From Cellvibrio sp. pealriver (GTDB taxonomy: Bacteria > Pseudomonadota > Gammaproteobacteria > Pseudomonadales > Cellvibrionaceae): DNA of 64,000 bases. The notes beneath the pieces are model-generated. The model did not search any database and was not told the DNA's origin. It saw only the letters and a list, made by a program, of their open reading frames with translations. The stretch covers positions 2,911,432-2,975,431 of the forward strand of contig NZ_KQ236688.1 in the NCBI RefSeq assembly GCF_001183545.1. Direction: 5' to 3'. Positions 1-8,230 of this stretch are shown piece after piece; position 1 is the first letter of the stretch, and every line of letters begins with the position of its first letter. A program made the position numbers and the translations under genes.

Positions 1-663
1 TTTCTGACGATTGAGTTTATCTTCCTTTGCAGGAATCTCAGGGTGAGATCTACCGGTGGCCTCAAAATTTAAGCGCTCTAAAGTCAACCCCTTGTCATCA
101 AGGACATTGTTGATTCCCGACTGAATTTCAATTTGATCGGATGGTTCTTCTACACTTGCTGTACTCATACCACTCTTTGAAATCTCATCAGAATCTGAAC
201 CTAATCGAGAGTTATCAACGCTCAATCTGCTTTCAACATTCGAGCCAGCCTCAACGGACTGATCACCAAGCGTATGCTTATCCAAAACCTCCGCATAATC
301 AGATAAGCTGATTTCATTATTTATTTCATCGCTAATTGCAGAAGACCCAGAATCCACATTCTCATCTTCACGCTTTATATAGGTTCTTTTTTTGCGAACC
401 TCAACATCATGTACTTTTCGAGCATTCCCTTTCGGGGACTTGATGGTGGTAGTTGTCTTACGCTGTAAGTTAATTTTTTTAGGATCCGATGCAGATTTTT
501 CATGACTGCTCTTTAAAAAATTTAGCAGGCGCTGCTTCTCATCATCTGAAACTTTCGCTTCGGCACCTTCGTGCTCCAAACCGGCTTCGTGCATTTGCTT
601 TAGCAAACGCTCCACTGGCGCGCCTATCGATTTCGCTAGTTCGCCGACTGTAACCTCAGCCAT
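1..663 (-). CDS. IF-2 N-terminal-module protein, partial (runs off left edge)
   Basis: The frame is open for 221 codons from an ATG at 663 to the window edge, with a strong Shine-Dalgarno (AGGAGGG) 8 bases upstream. The first ~95 residues match the amino-terminal part of bacterial initiation factor IF-2: MAEVTVGELAKSIGAPVERL at the start, LQRKTTTTIKSPKG near residue 66-79, and VEVRKKRTYIKRED near residue 87-100. After that the protein becomes Ser/Asp/Glu-rich and lacks the Ala/Glu/Arg-rich linker I would expect in IF-2. The G domain is not in the window, so it may be infB itself or a paralogue that only borrows the IF-2 N module. Its position directly after ilvIN, not in a nusA-rbfA context, favours the second. 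It sits 22 bases behind the ilv terminator. Confidence 0.7.
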   Translation of the reverse strand, partial: MAEVTVGELAKSIGAPVERLLKQMHEAGLEHEGAEAKVSDDEKQRLLNFLKSSHEKSASDPKKINLQRKTTTTIKSPKGNARKVHDVEVRKKRTYIKREDENVDSGSSAISDEINNEISLSDYAEVLDKHTLGDQSVEAGSNVESRLSVDNSRLGSDSDEISKSGMSTASVEEPSDQIEIQSGINNVLDDKGLTLERLNFEATGRSHPEIPAKEDKLNRQK

Positions 664-684
664 TCTTTAACCCTCCTAGACCCA

Positions 685-719
685 TAAAAAAGGCCGATAA
701 CTTCACAGCTATCGGCCTT
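685..719 (-). terminator. Rho-independent terminator of ilvIN
   Basis: A perfect 10-bp stem (AAGGCCGATA / TATCGGCCTT) with a 10-base loop is followed on the minus strand by a run of six T. It lies 20 bases after the ilvN stop and only 22 bases before the next minus-strand start codon. Confidence 0.85.
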
Positions 720-739
720 CCGAGTATCAACGCAGCAAC

Positions 740-1231
740 TTACAAACTCAACACTTTCTCACCGCGTGAAATTCCACACACACCGGTGCGTACGACTTCG
801 ATAATCGCTGCATCACCGACTGCTTGTAAAAACGCGTCGAGCTTGTCGCTCGCGCCGGTGATTTGGATGGTGTAAAGCGTGCTGGTGACATCCACGATTT
901 GACCGCGGAAAATATCTACGCAGCGTTTAACCTCCGCCCTTTGCGCGCCAGATGCTTTGACTTTGATCAGCATAAGTTCGCGCTCAATGTGCGAACCTTC
1001 GGTCAAGTCCACCAGTTTTACCACATCAATTAATTTATTGAGGTGTTTGGTGATTTGCTCGATTTTGTGATCATCGCCAATTGTTGTCAGCGTTAAACGC
1101 GACAGCGTTGGATCTTCCGTTGGTGCGACCGTGAGTGACTCAATGTTGTAACCGCGCTGTGAAAACAAACCAACCACACGCGAAAGTGCACCAGGAGCGT
1201 TTTCCAGGAGAACAGAAATAATTCTTCTCAT
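740..1231 (-). CDS. ilvN: Acetolactate synthase small (regulatory) subunit
   Basis: Regulatory subunit of acetohydroxyacid synthase, first common step of valine, leucine and isoleucine synthesis; it stabilises the catalytic subunit and confers feedback control by valine. The length, 163 residues, equals that of E. coli IlvH. The N-terminal ACT domain is clear (residues 1-75; RRIISVLLENAPGALSRV, then GLFSQRGYNIESLTVAPT) and the C-terminal half carries the typical VEVVRTGVCGISRG ending. The start codon follows the ilvI stop by one base, so the two are translationally coupled. Many genomes call this gene ilvH. Confidence 0.97.
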   Translation of the reverse strand: MRRIISVLLENAPGALSRVVGLFSQRGYNIESLTVAPTEDPTLSRLTLTTIGDDHKIEQITKHLNKLIDVVKLVDLTEGSHIERELMLIKVKASGAQRAEVKRCVDIFRGQIVDVTSTLYTIQITGASDKLDAFLQAVGDAAIIEVVRTGVCGISRGEKVLSL

Positions 1232-1232
1232 T

Positions 1233-2966
1233 TTATGTGCGCTCCGTTTTGCTCAGGAACATATCGCGCATGGATTGTTGCGCAACCTGCATTGGATAAA
1301 CGTGTTCGGATTGATCCACCATGATGTCCATAAACACCACGCGATCTTTTAGCGCAAAACACTCTTCCAATTTTTGTTTCAGCTCTTCGCGTTTGGTTAC
1401 ACGCATGCCTACATGGCCGTAAGCTTCAGCAAGCTTGACGAAATCCGGCAGCGAATCTTCATACAAACTTTCGGCGTAGCGGCCGGAGTACTGCATGTCT
1501 TGCCATTGGCGAACCATGCCAAGCGCCTGGTTGTTCAAGCAAATAATTTTTACCGGCAAGTGATATTGCGTACAGCAGGATAATTCCTGAATACACATTT
1601 GGATCGAACCTTCACCGGTCACGCATACAACGGTTGCATCGCGGTGCGCCACTTGTACACCCATCGCTGCAGGCAAACCAAAGCCCATAGTGCCGAGACC
1701 ACCGGAGTTAATCCAACGGCGCGGCTTGTCAAAGCGATAGTATTGTGCAGCAAACATTTGGTGCTGACCTACGTCAGACGTTACATAAGCATCGCCTTTG
1801 GTCACTTCCCAAATCGCCTGAATCACTTCTTGCGGTTTGATTTTATCGCCTGACGTATCGAAACGATTTTTGGTGTAGATGCTGTGACGCTCGCGCCACT
1901 CATTGATTTGTTCCCACCAGGTTTTGAGCGCATCGGCATCCGGCTTTTCGCTGCTCTCTTTGATCAGCGCGAGCATTTCGGTGAGTACGCTATCCACTGC
2001 ACCAACGATAGGTACATCGGCAACCACGGTTTTTGAAATCGATGCAGGGTCGATATCAATGTGGATAATTTTTGCGTTGGGGCAGAACTTGCTAACCGCG
2101 TTGGTTACACGGTCATCAAAGCGTGCGCCCACAGCCAGAATCACATCGCTGTGATGCATAGCGGTGTTGGCTTCGTAAGTGCCATGCATACCCAACATGC
2201 CGAGGAAGTTTTTGCCGGTGCCCGGATAAGCGCCCAAGCCCATAAGGGTGTTGGTCACTGGATAATTCAACAAGTCCACCAACTCTTTGAGCAAATGCGA
2301 TGCATTGCCCTGCACTACGCCGCCACCGGTGTAGATCATCGGGCGCTTGGCACCAAGCAGCAATTGCACTGCTTTTTTAATCTGACCAGAGTGACCGCGC
2401 GTTGCCGGGTTGTAGGAACGCATTTTTACCTTCTCGGGATATTCGTACGGGAAGGTATAGAGCGGGCTCGTCACGTCTTTAGGCACGTCGATAACCACAG
2501 GGCCAGGGCGACCAGTCGCAGCAATGTAGTAGGCCTTTTTAACGATTTCCGGGATTTCACTGGCGTGTTTGACCATGAAGCTGTGCTTCACGATCGGACG
2601 GGAGATCCCCACCATATCGGTTTCCTGGAAAGCGTCTTCACCAATCAGGTGGCTCATCACCTGACCGGAAATCACCACCATCGGAATTGAATCCATGTAA
2701 GCCGTTGCAATACCAGTAATGGCGTTGGTTGCACCGGGGCCTGAAGTCACCAGCACCGAACCGACTTTACCGGTTGAGCGCGAATAAGCATCGGCTGCGT
2801 GAGTCGCGGCTTGTTCGTGGCGAACGAGAATGTGTTTAACGTCGTTTTGACGAAAGATGGCATCGTAAATATGCAGGGCAGCGCCGCCTGGATAGCCGAA
2901 CAGGTACTCAACACCTTCGTCTTTCAGGGCGCGGATGAGCATATCTCCGCCGGAAAGCATTTCCAC
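1233..2966 (-). CDS. ilvI: Acetolactate synthase large (catalytic) subunit, type III
   Basis: Thiamine-diphosphate enzyme that condenses two pyruvates to acetolactate, or pyruvate with 2-oxobutyrate. I place the start at a GTG (2966), 8 bases after GGGGA, giving 577 residues that begin [18 protein letters not shown] like E. coli IlvI. A longer frame reaching 3044 has no family support. Visible motifs are the catalytic Glu in [16 protein letters not shown], the central domain [14 protein letters not shown], and the TPP/Mg site TGEGSIQM...LNNQALG. The usual GDG is GEG here; I recall this as normal in Pseudomonas-type enzymes. It forms an operon with ilvN. Confidence 0.96.
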   Translation of the reverse strand: MEMLSGGDMLIRALKDEGVEYLFGYPGGAALHIYDAIFRQNDVKHILVRHEQAATHAADAYSRSTGKVGSVLVTSGPGATNAITGIATAYMDSIPMVVISGQVMSHLIGEDAFQETDMVGISRPIVKHSFMVKHASEIPEIVKKAYYIAATGRPGPVVIDVPKDVTSPLYTFPYEYPEKVKMRSYNPATRGHSGQIKKAVQLLLGAKRPMIYTGGGVVQGNASHLLKELVDLLNYPVTNTLMGLGAYPGTGKNFLGMLGMHGTYEANTAMHHSDVILAVGARFDDRVTNAVSKFCPNAKIIHIDIDPASISKTVVADVPIVGAVDSVLTEMLALIKESSEKPDADALKTWWEQINEWRERHSIYTKNRFDTSGDKIKPQEVIQAIWEVTKGDAYVTSDVGQHQMFAAQYYRFDKPRRWINSGGLGTMGFGLPAAMGVQVAHRDATVVCVTGEGSIQMCIQELSCCTQYHLPVKIICLNNQALGMVRQWQDMQYSGRYAESLYEDSLPDFVKLAEAYGHVGMRVTKREELKQKLEECFALKDRVVFMDIMVDQSEHVYPMQVAQQSMRDMFLSKTERT

Positions 2967-3462
2967 AATAATTCCCCTTTTAGGATATGGATCGCAAATA
3001 ATGCGCGTGCGTCTTTGCCGCAATATGAAAAAGGCCGATGGCAACTATTACACAGGGCAAACATCACACAGGAAAGCGCAGGCACTTAGGGCAGGCCAAC
3101 GCCGTGAATGATCCACGATCAAAACCCGGCAAGGTCAGGATCGGATCAGTGAAAACCGTGCAGGTAAACAACGGCTTTCCACGGTGACGCTCTGGTAGGA
3201 GCATCGCCATTAGATGGGTCGCCAAGAGGGTGACTTGGCGGGAAGCAGTGAAACGCCCAAGCTTAGGGGCAACTGCGAGCCATCTAGCGGAGCAGCAATT
3301 TTCCCAAGATACGCAACAAAGTCAAGAAATTAAGCGCCATTTGTGTCATTTTTTAACCACTGAGCGCATTTTGCGCTCGCTCACAGATTTTGGCGCACCG
3401 GTTTCGCCGATGGCACATTAGGTCTATAGTTGGCGGAGATGCATTCGCAAAAAGGCAAAACT
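2967..3462. promoter_or_regulatory. Divergent intergenic region, ilvI leader
   Basis: About 500 bases between ilvI and the DUF4124 gene. The clearest structure is an inverted repeat CGCCAAG (3220-3226) / CTTGGCG (3234-3240). I looked for a branched-chain-rich leader peptide on the minus strand and did not find a convincing one, so attenuation is not supported. Promoters for both flanking genes must lie here. Confidence 0.4.
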
Positions 3463-3891
3463 ATGAAGTACTTACGTTTGATCGGATTCTGTATGGCAGC
3501 ACTCGCGCTTAGCCAGAGCGCCATAGCTGCCAAGGTCTACACATGGAAAGATAAAAATGGCGTAGTCCATTATGGCGAACGTCCGCCAAAAGATGTACAG
3601 GCAACGCTAGTGAAAACCCGCACGGGTCACAGCGAGCCAACACCAGAACAAATTGCAGCCTCCCAACCCAAGCCTGCCGCCGAGCAGCAACCGGCAGCAC
3701 AGTCTGGCGCGCAGCAATCGCTTAAAGACCCTGAACGATGCGCGGCCGCAAGAGAAAATCTGGAAATACTGAATACGGTTGCCCGCCTGAGAATACAAAA
3801 TGCAGATGGCATTATGGTTCCCATGACAGAAGAAGATAAAAAGCAGCAGCGTATTGAAGCTCAAAAGGTCATCGAGCAAGCCTGCGAGTAA
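3463..3891 (+). CDS. DUF4124 domain-containing secreted protein
   Basis: A 142-residue protein with a signal peptide (MKYLRLIGFCMAALALSQSA, cleavage after the Ala run near residue 23) followed directly by a DUF4124 module (KVYTWKDKNGVVHYGERPPK). The middle is Gln/Ala/Pro-rich and the end is predicted helical with two Cys. DUF4124 proteins are periplasmic or envelope proteins of unknown role in gammaproteobacteria. I chose the ATG at 3463; a frame 11 codons longer adds a non-signal-like tail. Confidence 0.85.
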   Translation: MKYLRLIGFCMAALALSQSAIAAKVYTWKDKNGVVHYGERPPKDVQATLVKTRTGHSEPTPEQIAASQPKPAAEQQPAAQSGAQQSLKDPERCAAARENLEILNTVARLRIQNADGIMVPMTEEDKKQQRIEAQKVIEQACE

Positions 3892-3911
3892 GTAATTGTC
3901 CAACCGCCAAC

Positions 3912-3941
3912 AAAAACGGCCACTGATTTGTGGCCGTTTTT
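3912..3941. terminator. Bidirectional Rho-independent terminator
   Basis: A perfect 12-bp stem AAAAACGGCCAC / GTGGCCGTTTTT with a 6-base loop, A and T tracts on both sides. It lies between convergent genes, the DUF4124 gene on plus and the subtilase on minus, and can serve both. Confidence 0.85.
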
Positions 3942-3971
3942 ATTAGTGTCCGGGTTTAGCGCATCTGCTAC

Positions 3972-6900
3972 TTAGCTCCCACGACTGTTGTTCCGGTGAT
4001 CCGCTATTCGTTTTGTGCGTGGATAAAATCGCACTGCAAGCAGTCCTGCCGATAACAACAACAGCCATAGGCTTGTCGAGCCACCGCCACCCCCACCGCC
4101 TGAACCGCCCCCACCACTACTGATGGGCGCTTTACTGCTGGCAGCACTACTCGCAGCACCTGCCGCTTTTACCGTAATGGTTTGGGTGACATACGCCAGA
4201 TTGTAGCGCGAGTCGCTGGCATTCCAGATCACCTGACTGGTGCCAACCGGGAAGGATTTCCAATCCATTGTCCACGCGGTAATTTCACCATCAACAGCGT
4301 CATAAGCCGTCACTTGGGGCTGGGGAATATCCGTCAGTGTTCCCGTAGCCTCTACGGTGATATTGGCAGGCACCTGGATTACAGGCGCAGTAGTATCGCG
4401 CACGTCCAGCGATTGGAAGCCGGTGGCAGTTTTACCGGACGAGTTGGTCGCCTGCCAGCGGATAAGATGGTTACCGATCACATAAGGCCCCAGATTTGTC
4501 GTGGTAGCGGCGATCTGGCCATCACGCTCGTCCGTTGCAAACACCGCAGGCAAACTGTAAGGCGTTAGCACGGCAGACGCTTCTACAGCCAAAGAAGGCA
4601 ATGCCGCAAAGCTCGGCGGGGTGATAACAGCAGCGGAGGCATCTTGGCCAAGCACGATAATATCCGTCAGTGTCTGCACCAGTTTCACGCTCTTATCCGC
4701 GTCTACAAGGGTGATGCGCAACGAGGTTTTTAGCGACCCTGACAAGACCGGCAATTTGCCCACATAGCGCGCTCCAGCCTTCGTCAATGCCACTGGCACC
4801 CAGTCGCTTGAGCCTGCCAATTGGTACTCCATCACTGGCATTTCACTGCTGCCCGCCGCTTCATTGGTCATGCTGAGCATATCGAGCTGCACCTGCAGAT
4901 CGCTACCGTTCAATACCCGGCTCGCAGTGCCATCGCTGAAAAACTGCAACTGCTCGGGGAATTCTTTTAACAGATAGGTTTCACTTCCGGGAAAGCGGGT
5001 CACATCGAGCTCAAGCCGCAAATGGGAGGTGCTGGCATTGCCCAGAAAGCGCATGGGTTGATCCAGCTCCAATGCCAGCGCGCTGCAATTGTCACTACCT
5101 AACGGAAGGTTGAAATTACCACCATTGGTTTCCGAGCTGCTGGTCTGCGTGCCATTGCAGAACAACCGATAGACCATGGAATCGAAAAAGTTGTTCTGTT
5201 GAAGGTCGCGCTGGACGGTGTAATTACCACCCCACCAGTAGGGCTCCGACATACTCTGCACTTTTAATTCATTGGCGGGGCGACTGAAGTAAAATGCTGG
5301 CGCAGCAAAGTGAGCACTATCCGTTACGCGCAATTCGCGATGTTTGCTGCGATAGTTGGTTGCATCGGGCGTGCTGAACACACCGCGTAATTTGGTAAAC
5401 GAGCTGGCATCCAAAAAGGCGAGTGTGCCGGTGTTCATCAACTGCAGATTCCAGGCAAAAGGATCATCGCTCACCTGATCTACACCCAAGGTCGGGTACC
5501 ATTCACCTTTCTCTAAAGTCGAAATATCCGCATAAACCCTGGCGGATAATGGCTGGCTGTAAACGGTATTTCGCGTCCAGGACGTGCCAAAAGCGACGAA
5601 ATCGAAACTTGAACGCATTTGGCTCAAGCCTTGGGCAAACTTGACCCCCTGCGCCAGAATATCCCGGTCGGCATAGGTGAAATCCACCCCGCCTGCGCTG
5701 CGCACATCAAGATCGAGATAGCGGGAAGACGACACTCCGGTGTAGGAGTCATGCAATAAGTAATAGTCGCCGGTAACACCGGGGCTGGTTTCGCGCCGGG
5801 CGATGTAGGCGGTCACATTGATCTGGATCTTATCCGACACATCGGAAAGCCACACAATCCGCTTGGTACCCGAGCTTAAAAACAGCAGGCTTCCCTGAGC
5901 GACATCGGTAAACCGCCACTCCAATTGCTGGCTGAGTGTTGTCAGTGTATCCAAAGCAAGTGCGCTGCCGTCACTGCCGGTCAGGGTGCCCACGGCCACT
6001 TCATGTACGGCACTGGCGCGCTCCAGTTTGACGCTGGTTTTATCCTGCAACGCGATGTTTTCTTTAAAAACCAGCGCATCGATAAAGCAATCCGGGTTAT
6101 AGAAAGTCACCGACAAATGGTAAGTACCCGGTTTGAGATCAAACCCGAAATCCTTGGGGATATCCGTACAACTATTGAAATACTCCACCCCACCAAAGCT
6201 GCCATCGGCATTCAGCACATGCACCATGTAGGGTGGCGCATCAAATTCAACATTCAAGCGAGCCGCCTTGGCGAATACCAATGGCAGGCGCACCTCGCTA
6301 CTGCCATAACGAATGTTACCTACTACTTCATGATGCAGGGTGACGCTATCCGCAAAGGGCAAAGTTTGGGTATCGACCGCAAGATTGAGCGTTGCTGTAG
6401 CAGACTCACCGGCTGCCAATGAGAGCGATCCCGGATTCAGCGCAGCACTGGCACCAGTGGGCATGGTTGCGGGCGCATTCAGGCTGACAGTGACCGGCGC
6501 AGTGGCGATGTTTTTCAATGTGAAAGGCACCGCAGCAGACCAGTTGGCTTGCTCAAGATCAACTGACCCGGCCGACAAGAGCGATGGTGTCACCAGCAGG
6601 CTGGCACTGGCGGCTTGCGCCAAGTCCATCATGCCCGCCCCTTGGGTAAACACATCCTTCCCGAGATCACGACTGGTATTGACCAACAGGGCTTTCAGCT
6701 CAGCAGGTGTGAGGCTGGGATACAACTGCTTCAACAGCGCCGCGCCACCTGCGACATGAGGAGTCGCCATACTGGTGCCGCTTAGACGCACATAGCTGCC
6801 GCCGGGTTTGGCAGAGTTGATATCCACCCCCGGTGCAACCAACTCAGGTTTGATATAGGTTTTGCCGATCACTGGCCCGCGCGAACTGAACCCGGCGATA

Positions 6901-8054
6901 GCGCCGTTATTGTCACTAGCTCCTACCGTCAGTACCTGCCCCGCATTACCGGGCGAGCCAATAGTGGAATAACTGCCGCTATTGCCCGCCGCCACAATCA
7001 CGACAACGCCCGCCGCCATCGCATTATTGGCCGCCTCCGACAACGGCGAATCCGGCGCACCACCGCCGCCAAGACTCATATTGATGATATCGATCTGGTC
7101 ATCCGTAAGTGGATTGCCATCGGGATCTACGGATTTTTCGATTGCTGCAATAATGCTGCTGTCCATGCCCCAGCCCTGATCGCTCAACACTTTGTACGCA
7201 TAAAGGGTGACATCCGGTGCAACGCCGGTGAGCGTGCCTTTGGCAGCAATAATTCCCGCCACATGGGTTCCATGACCGTGTTTATCGATGGGATTACTCG
7301 CATCCTCACCCTCCACAAAGTTGTGGCCACCCGCCACCTTGCAACCGGCACCTATACAGCCACCCAGATCAGGATGGGTATAGTCGATGCCGGTATCCAA
7401 CACCGCCACGGTTATTCCTTGCCCGGTGATGGATCGCGATTGTCCATCGCGCATTGACCATAGCTGCGGAGCCTTGGTGATATCCACGCTCTCGGCGAGG
7501 AAAGCCTCCACCCGATTATCCGGATAAACCGCTGCCACCTGCGGCAAGCGACGGATCTGCTCAATGCTGTCTGCCGTTGCGGTGATACTCAGGGTGTTGG
7601 TCAGCTGGGTAAATTGGCCGTGGACTTTTTGCATTAACTTTTGTTTGCGCAATTCGCCCAGCACCTGATTCTGGCTTTTTTGCACGCGCTGCAGTTGTGT
7701 TTGTGATGATTTGGCAAGCTGCTGTTGCGCACTGCGCGACAATTTGCCAGAGGGCGCGAGCTTTTCGCGCTGCTGCTTGAGATAAGGCTGTAACGGCTGG
7801 TCTTTCAACCGCACCAACCAGCGCTGCGACTGCTTGGGATCAACTGAATTGACCTGCAATTGCCCGCTGAGGTTATCAACACTGACGGCACCACCCGCAG
7901 GCATGGGGATGGTTTTGGTCTGGATTTGACCGGATGGATTACTTTGCTGTTGGTGGATATGGATAAATTGCTGCGCCGATGAATCTGCCCGTACCGGCAG
8001 GGCGCAAAAGGCCAAGACGACCAGTGCGGTCACTGACAATTTCCGTTGAAACAT
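3972..8054 (-). CDS. Secreted S8 (subtilisin-like) protease with GlyGly-CTERM tail
   Basis: A 1360-residue secreted serine protease. The order is: signal peptide (1-23); I9-like inhibitory propeptide region (about 75-185, with KLSRSAQQQLAKSSQTQLQR); S8 catalytic domain with Asp220 (AVLDTGIDYTHPDL), His261 (GHGTHVAGI), oxyanion Asn358 (AAGNSG) and Ser428 (SGTSMATPHVAGG); long beta-rich regions; two HYR/Ig-like modules near 1170-1310 (VQVPANITVEATG type); a poly-Gly stretch; then a hydrophobic helix and basic end (SLWLLLLSAGLLAVRFYPR). The last part is the architecture of a GlyGly-CTERM signal processed by rhombosortase. The start ATG has GGAG 6 bases upstream. The substrate is unknown. Confidence 0.93.
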   Translation of the reverse strand: MFQRKLSVTALVVLAFCALPVRADSSAQQFIHIHQQQSNPSGQIQTKTIPMPAGGAVSVDNLSGQLQVNSVDPKQSQRWLVRLKDQPLQPYLKQQREKLAPSGKLSRSAQQQLAKSSQTQLQRVQKSQNQVLGELRKQKLMQKVHGQFTQLTNTLSITATADSIEQIRRLPQVAAVYPDNRVEAFLAESVDITKAPQLWSMRDGQSRSITGQGITVAVLDTGIDYTHPDLGGCIGAGCKVAGGHNFVEGEDASNPIDKHGHGTHVAGIIAAKGTLTGVAPDVTLYAYKVLSDQGWGMDSSIIAAIEKSVDPDGNPLTDDQIDIINMSLGGGGAPDSPLSEAANNAMAAGVVVIVAAGNSGSYSTIGSPGNAGQVLTVGASDNNGAIAGFSSRGPVIGKTYIKPELVAPGVDINSAKPGGSYVRLSGTSMATPHVAGGAALLKQLYPSLTPAELKALLVNTSRDLGKDVFTQGAGMMDLAQAASASLLVTPSLLSAGSVDLEQANWSAAVPFTLKNIATAPVTVSLNAPATMPTGASAALNPGSLSLAAGESATATLNLAVDTQTLPFADSVTLHHEVVGNIRYGSSEVRLPLVFAKAARLNVEFDAPPYMVHVLNADGSFGGVEYFNSCTDIPKDFGFDLKPGTYHLSVTFYNPDCFIDALVFKENIALQDKTSVKLERASAVHEVAVGTLTGSDGSALALDTLTTLSQQLEWRFTDVAQGSLLFLSSGTKRIVWLSDVSDKIQINVTAYIARRETSPGVTGDYYLLHDSYTGVSSSRYLDLDVRSAGGVDFTYADRDILAQGVKFAQGLSQMRSSFDFVAFGTSWTRNTVYSQPLSARVYADISTLEKGEWYPTLGVDQVSDDPFAWNLQLMNTGTLAFLDASSFTKLRGVFSTPDATNYRSKHRELRVTDSAHFAAPAFYFSRPANELKVQSMSEPYWWGGNYTVQRDLQQNNFFDSMVYRLFCNGTQTSSSETNGGNFNLPLGSDNCSALALELDQPMRFLGNASTSHLRLELDVTRFPGSETYLLKEFPEQLQFFSDGTASRVLNGSDLQVQLDMLSMTNEAAGSSEMPVMEYQLAGSSDWVPVALTKAGARYVGKLPVLSGSLKTSLRITLVDADKSVKLVQTLTDIIVLGQDASAAVITPPSFAALPSLAVEASAVLTPYSLPAVFATDERDGQIAATTTNLGPYVIGNHLIRWQATNSSGKTATGFQSLDVRDTTAPVIQVPANITVEATGTLTDIPQPQVTAYDAVDGEITAWTMDWKSFPVGTSQVIWNASDSRYNLAYVTQTITVKAAGAASSAASSKAPISSGGGGSGGGGGGGSTSLWLLLLSAGLLAVRFYPRTKRIADHRNNSRGS

Positions 8055-8161
8055 AACAACTCCATGCTTTTTTATGGTTAATTTTATTCGTGCTGCTGAG
8101 CCCGTGTTTGTACCATCACCGGAAACCGCTTATCAACTATCACCGCTTAATAAATAGACAT

Positions 8162-8192
8162 AAAAAAACGCCGTCACTGCTGACGGCGTTTT
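8162..8192 (-). terminator. Terminator of clpB
   Basis: A 12-bp stem AAAACGCCGTCA / TGACGGCGTTTT with a CTGC/GCAG loop, 38 bases past the clpB stop, with a T tract on the minus strand. Confidence 0.85.
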
Positions 8193-8230
8193 ATCGGATT
8201 GCGAAGGTCACACATTCTTATGGCAGATGT

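Noticed and set aside
2061..2690. 209-codon plus-strand ORF opposite ilvI
   Set aside because: Antisense shadow of a well-conserved gene; no family features.
2967..3430. Branched-chain leader peptide and attenuator for ilvI
   Set aside because: A hairpin exists at 3220-3240, but no Leu/Val/Ile-rich short ORF or terminator/antiterminator pair could be found.
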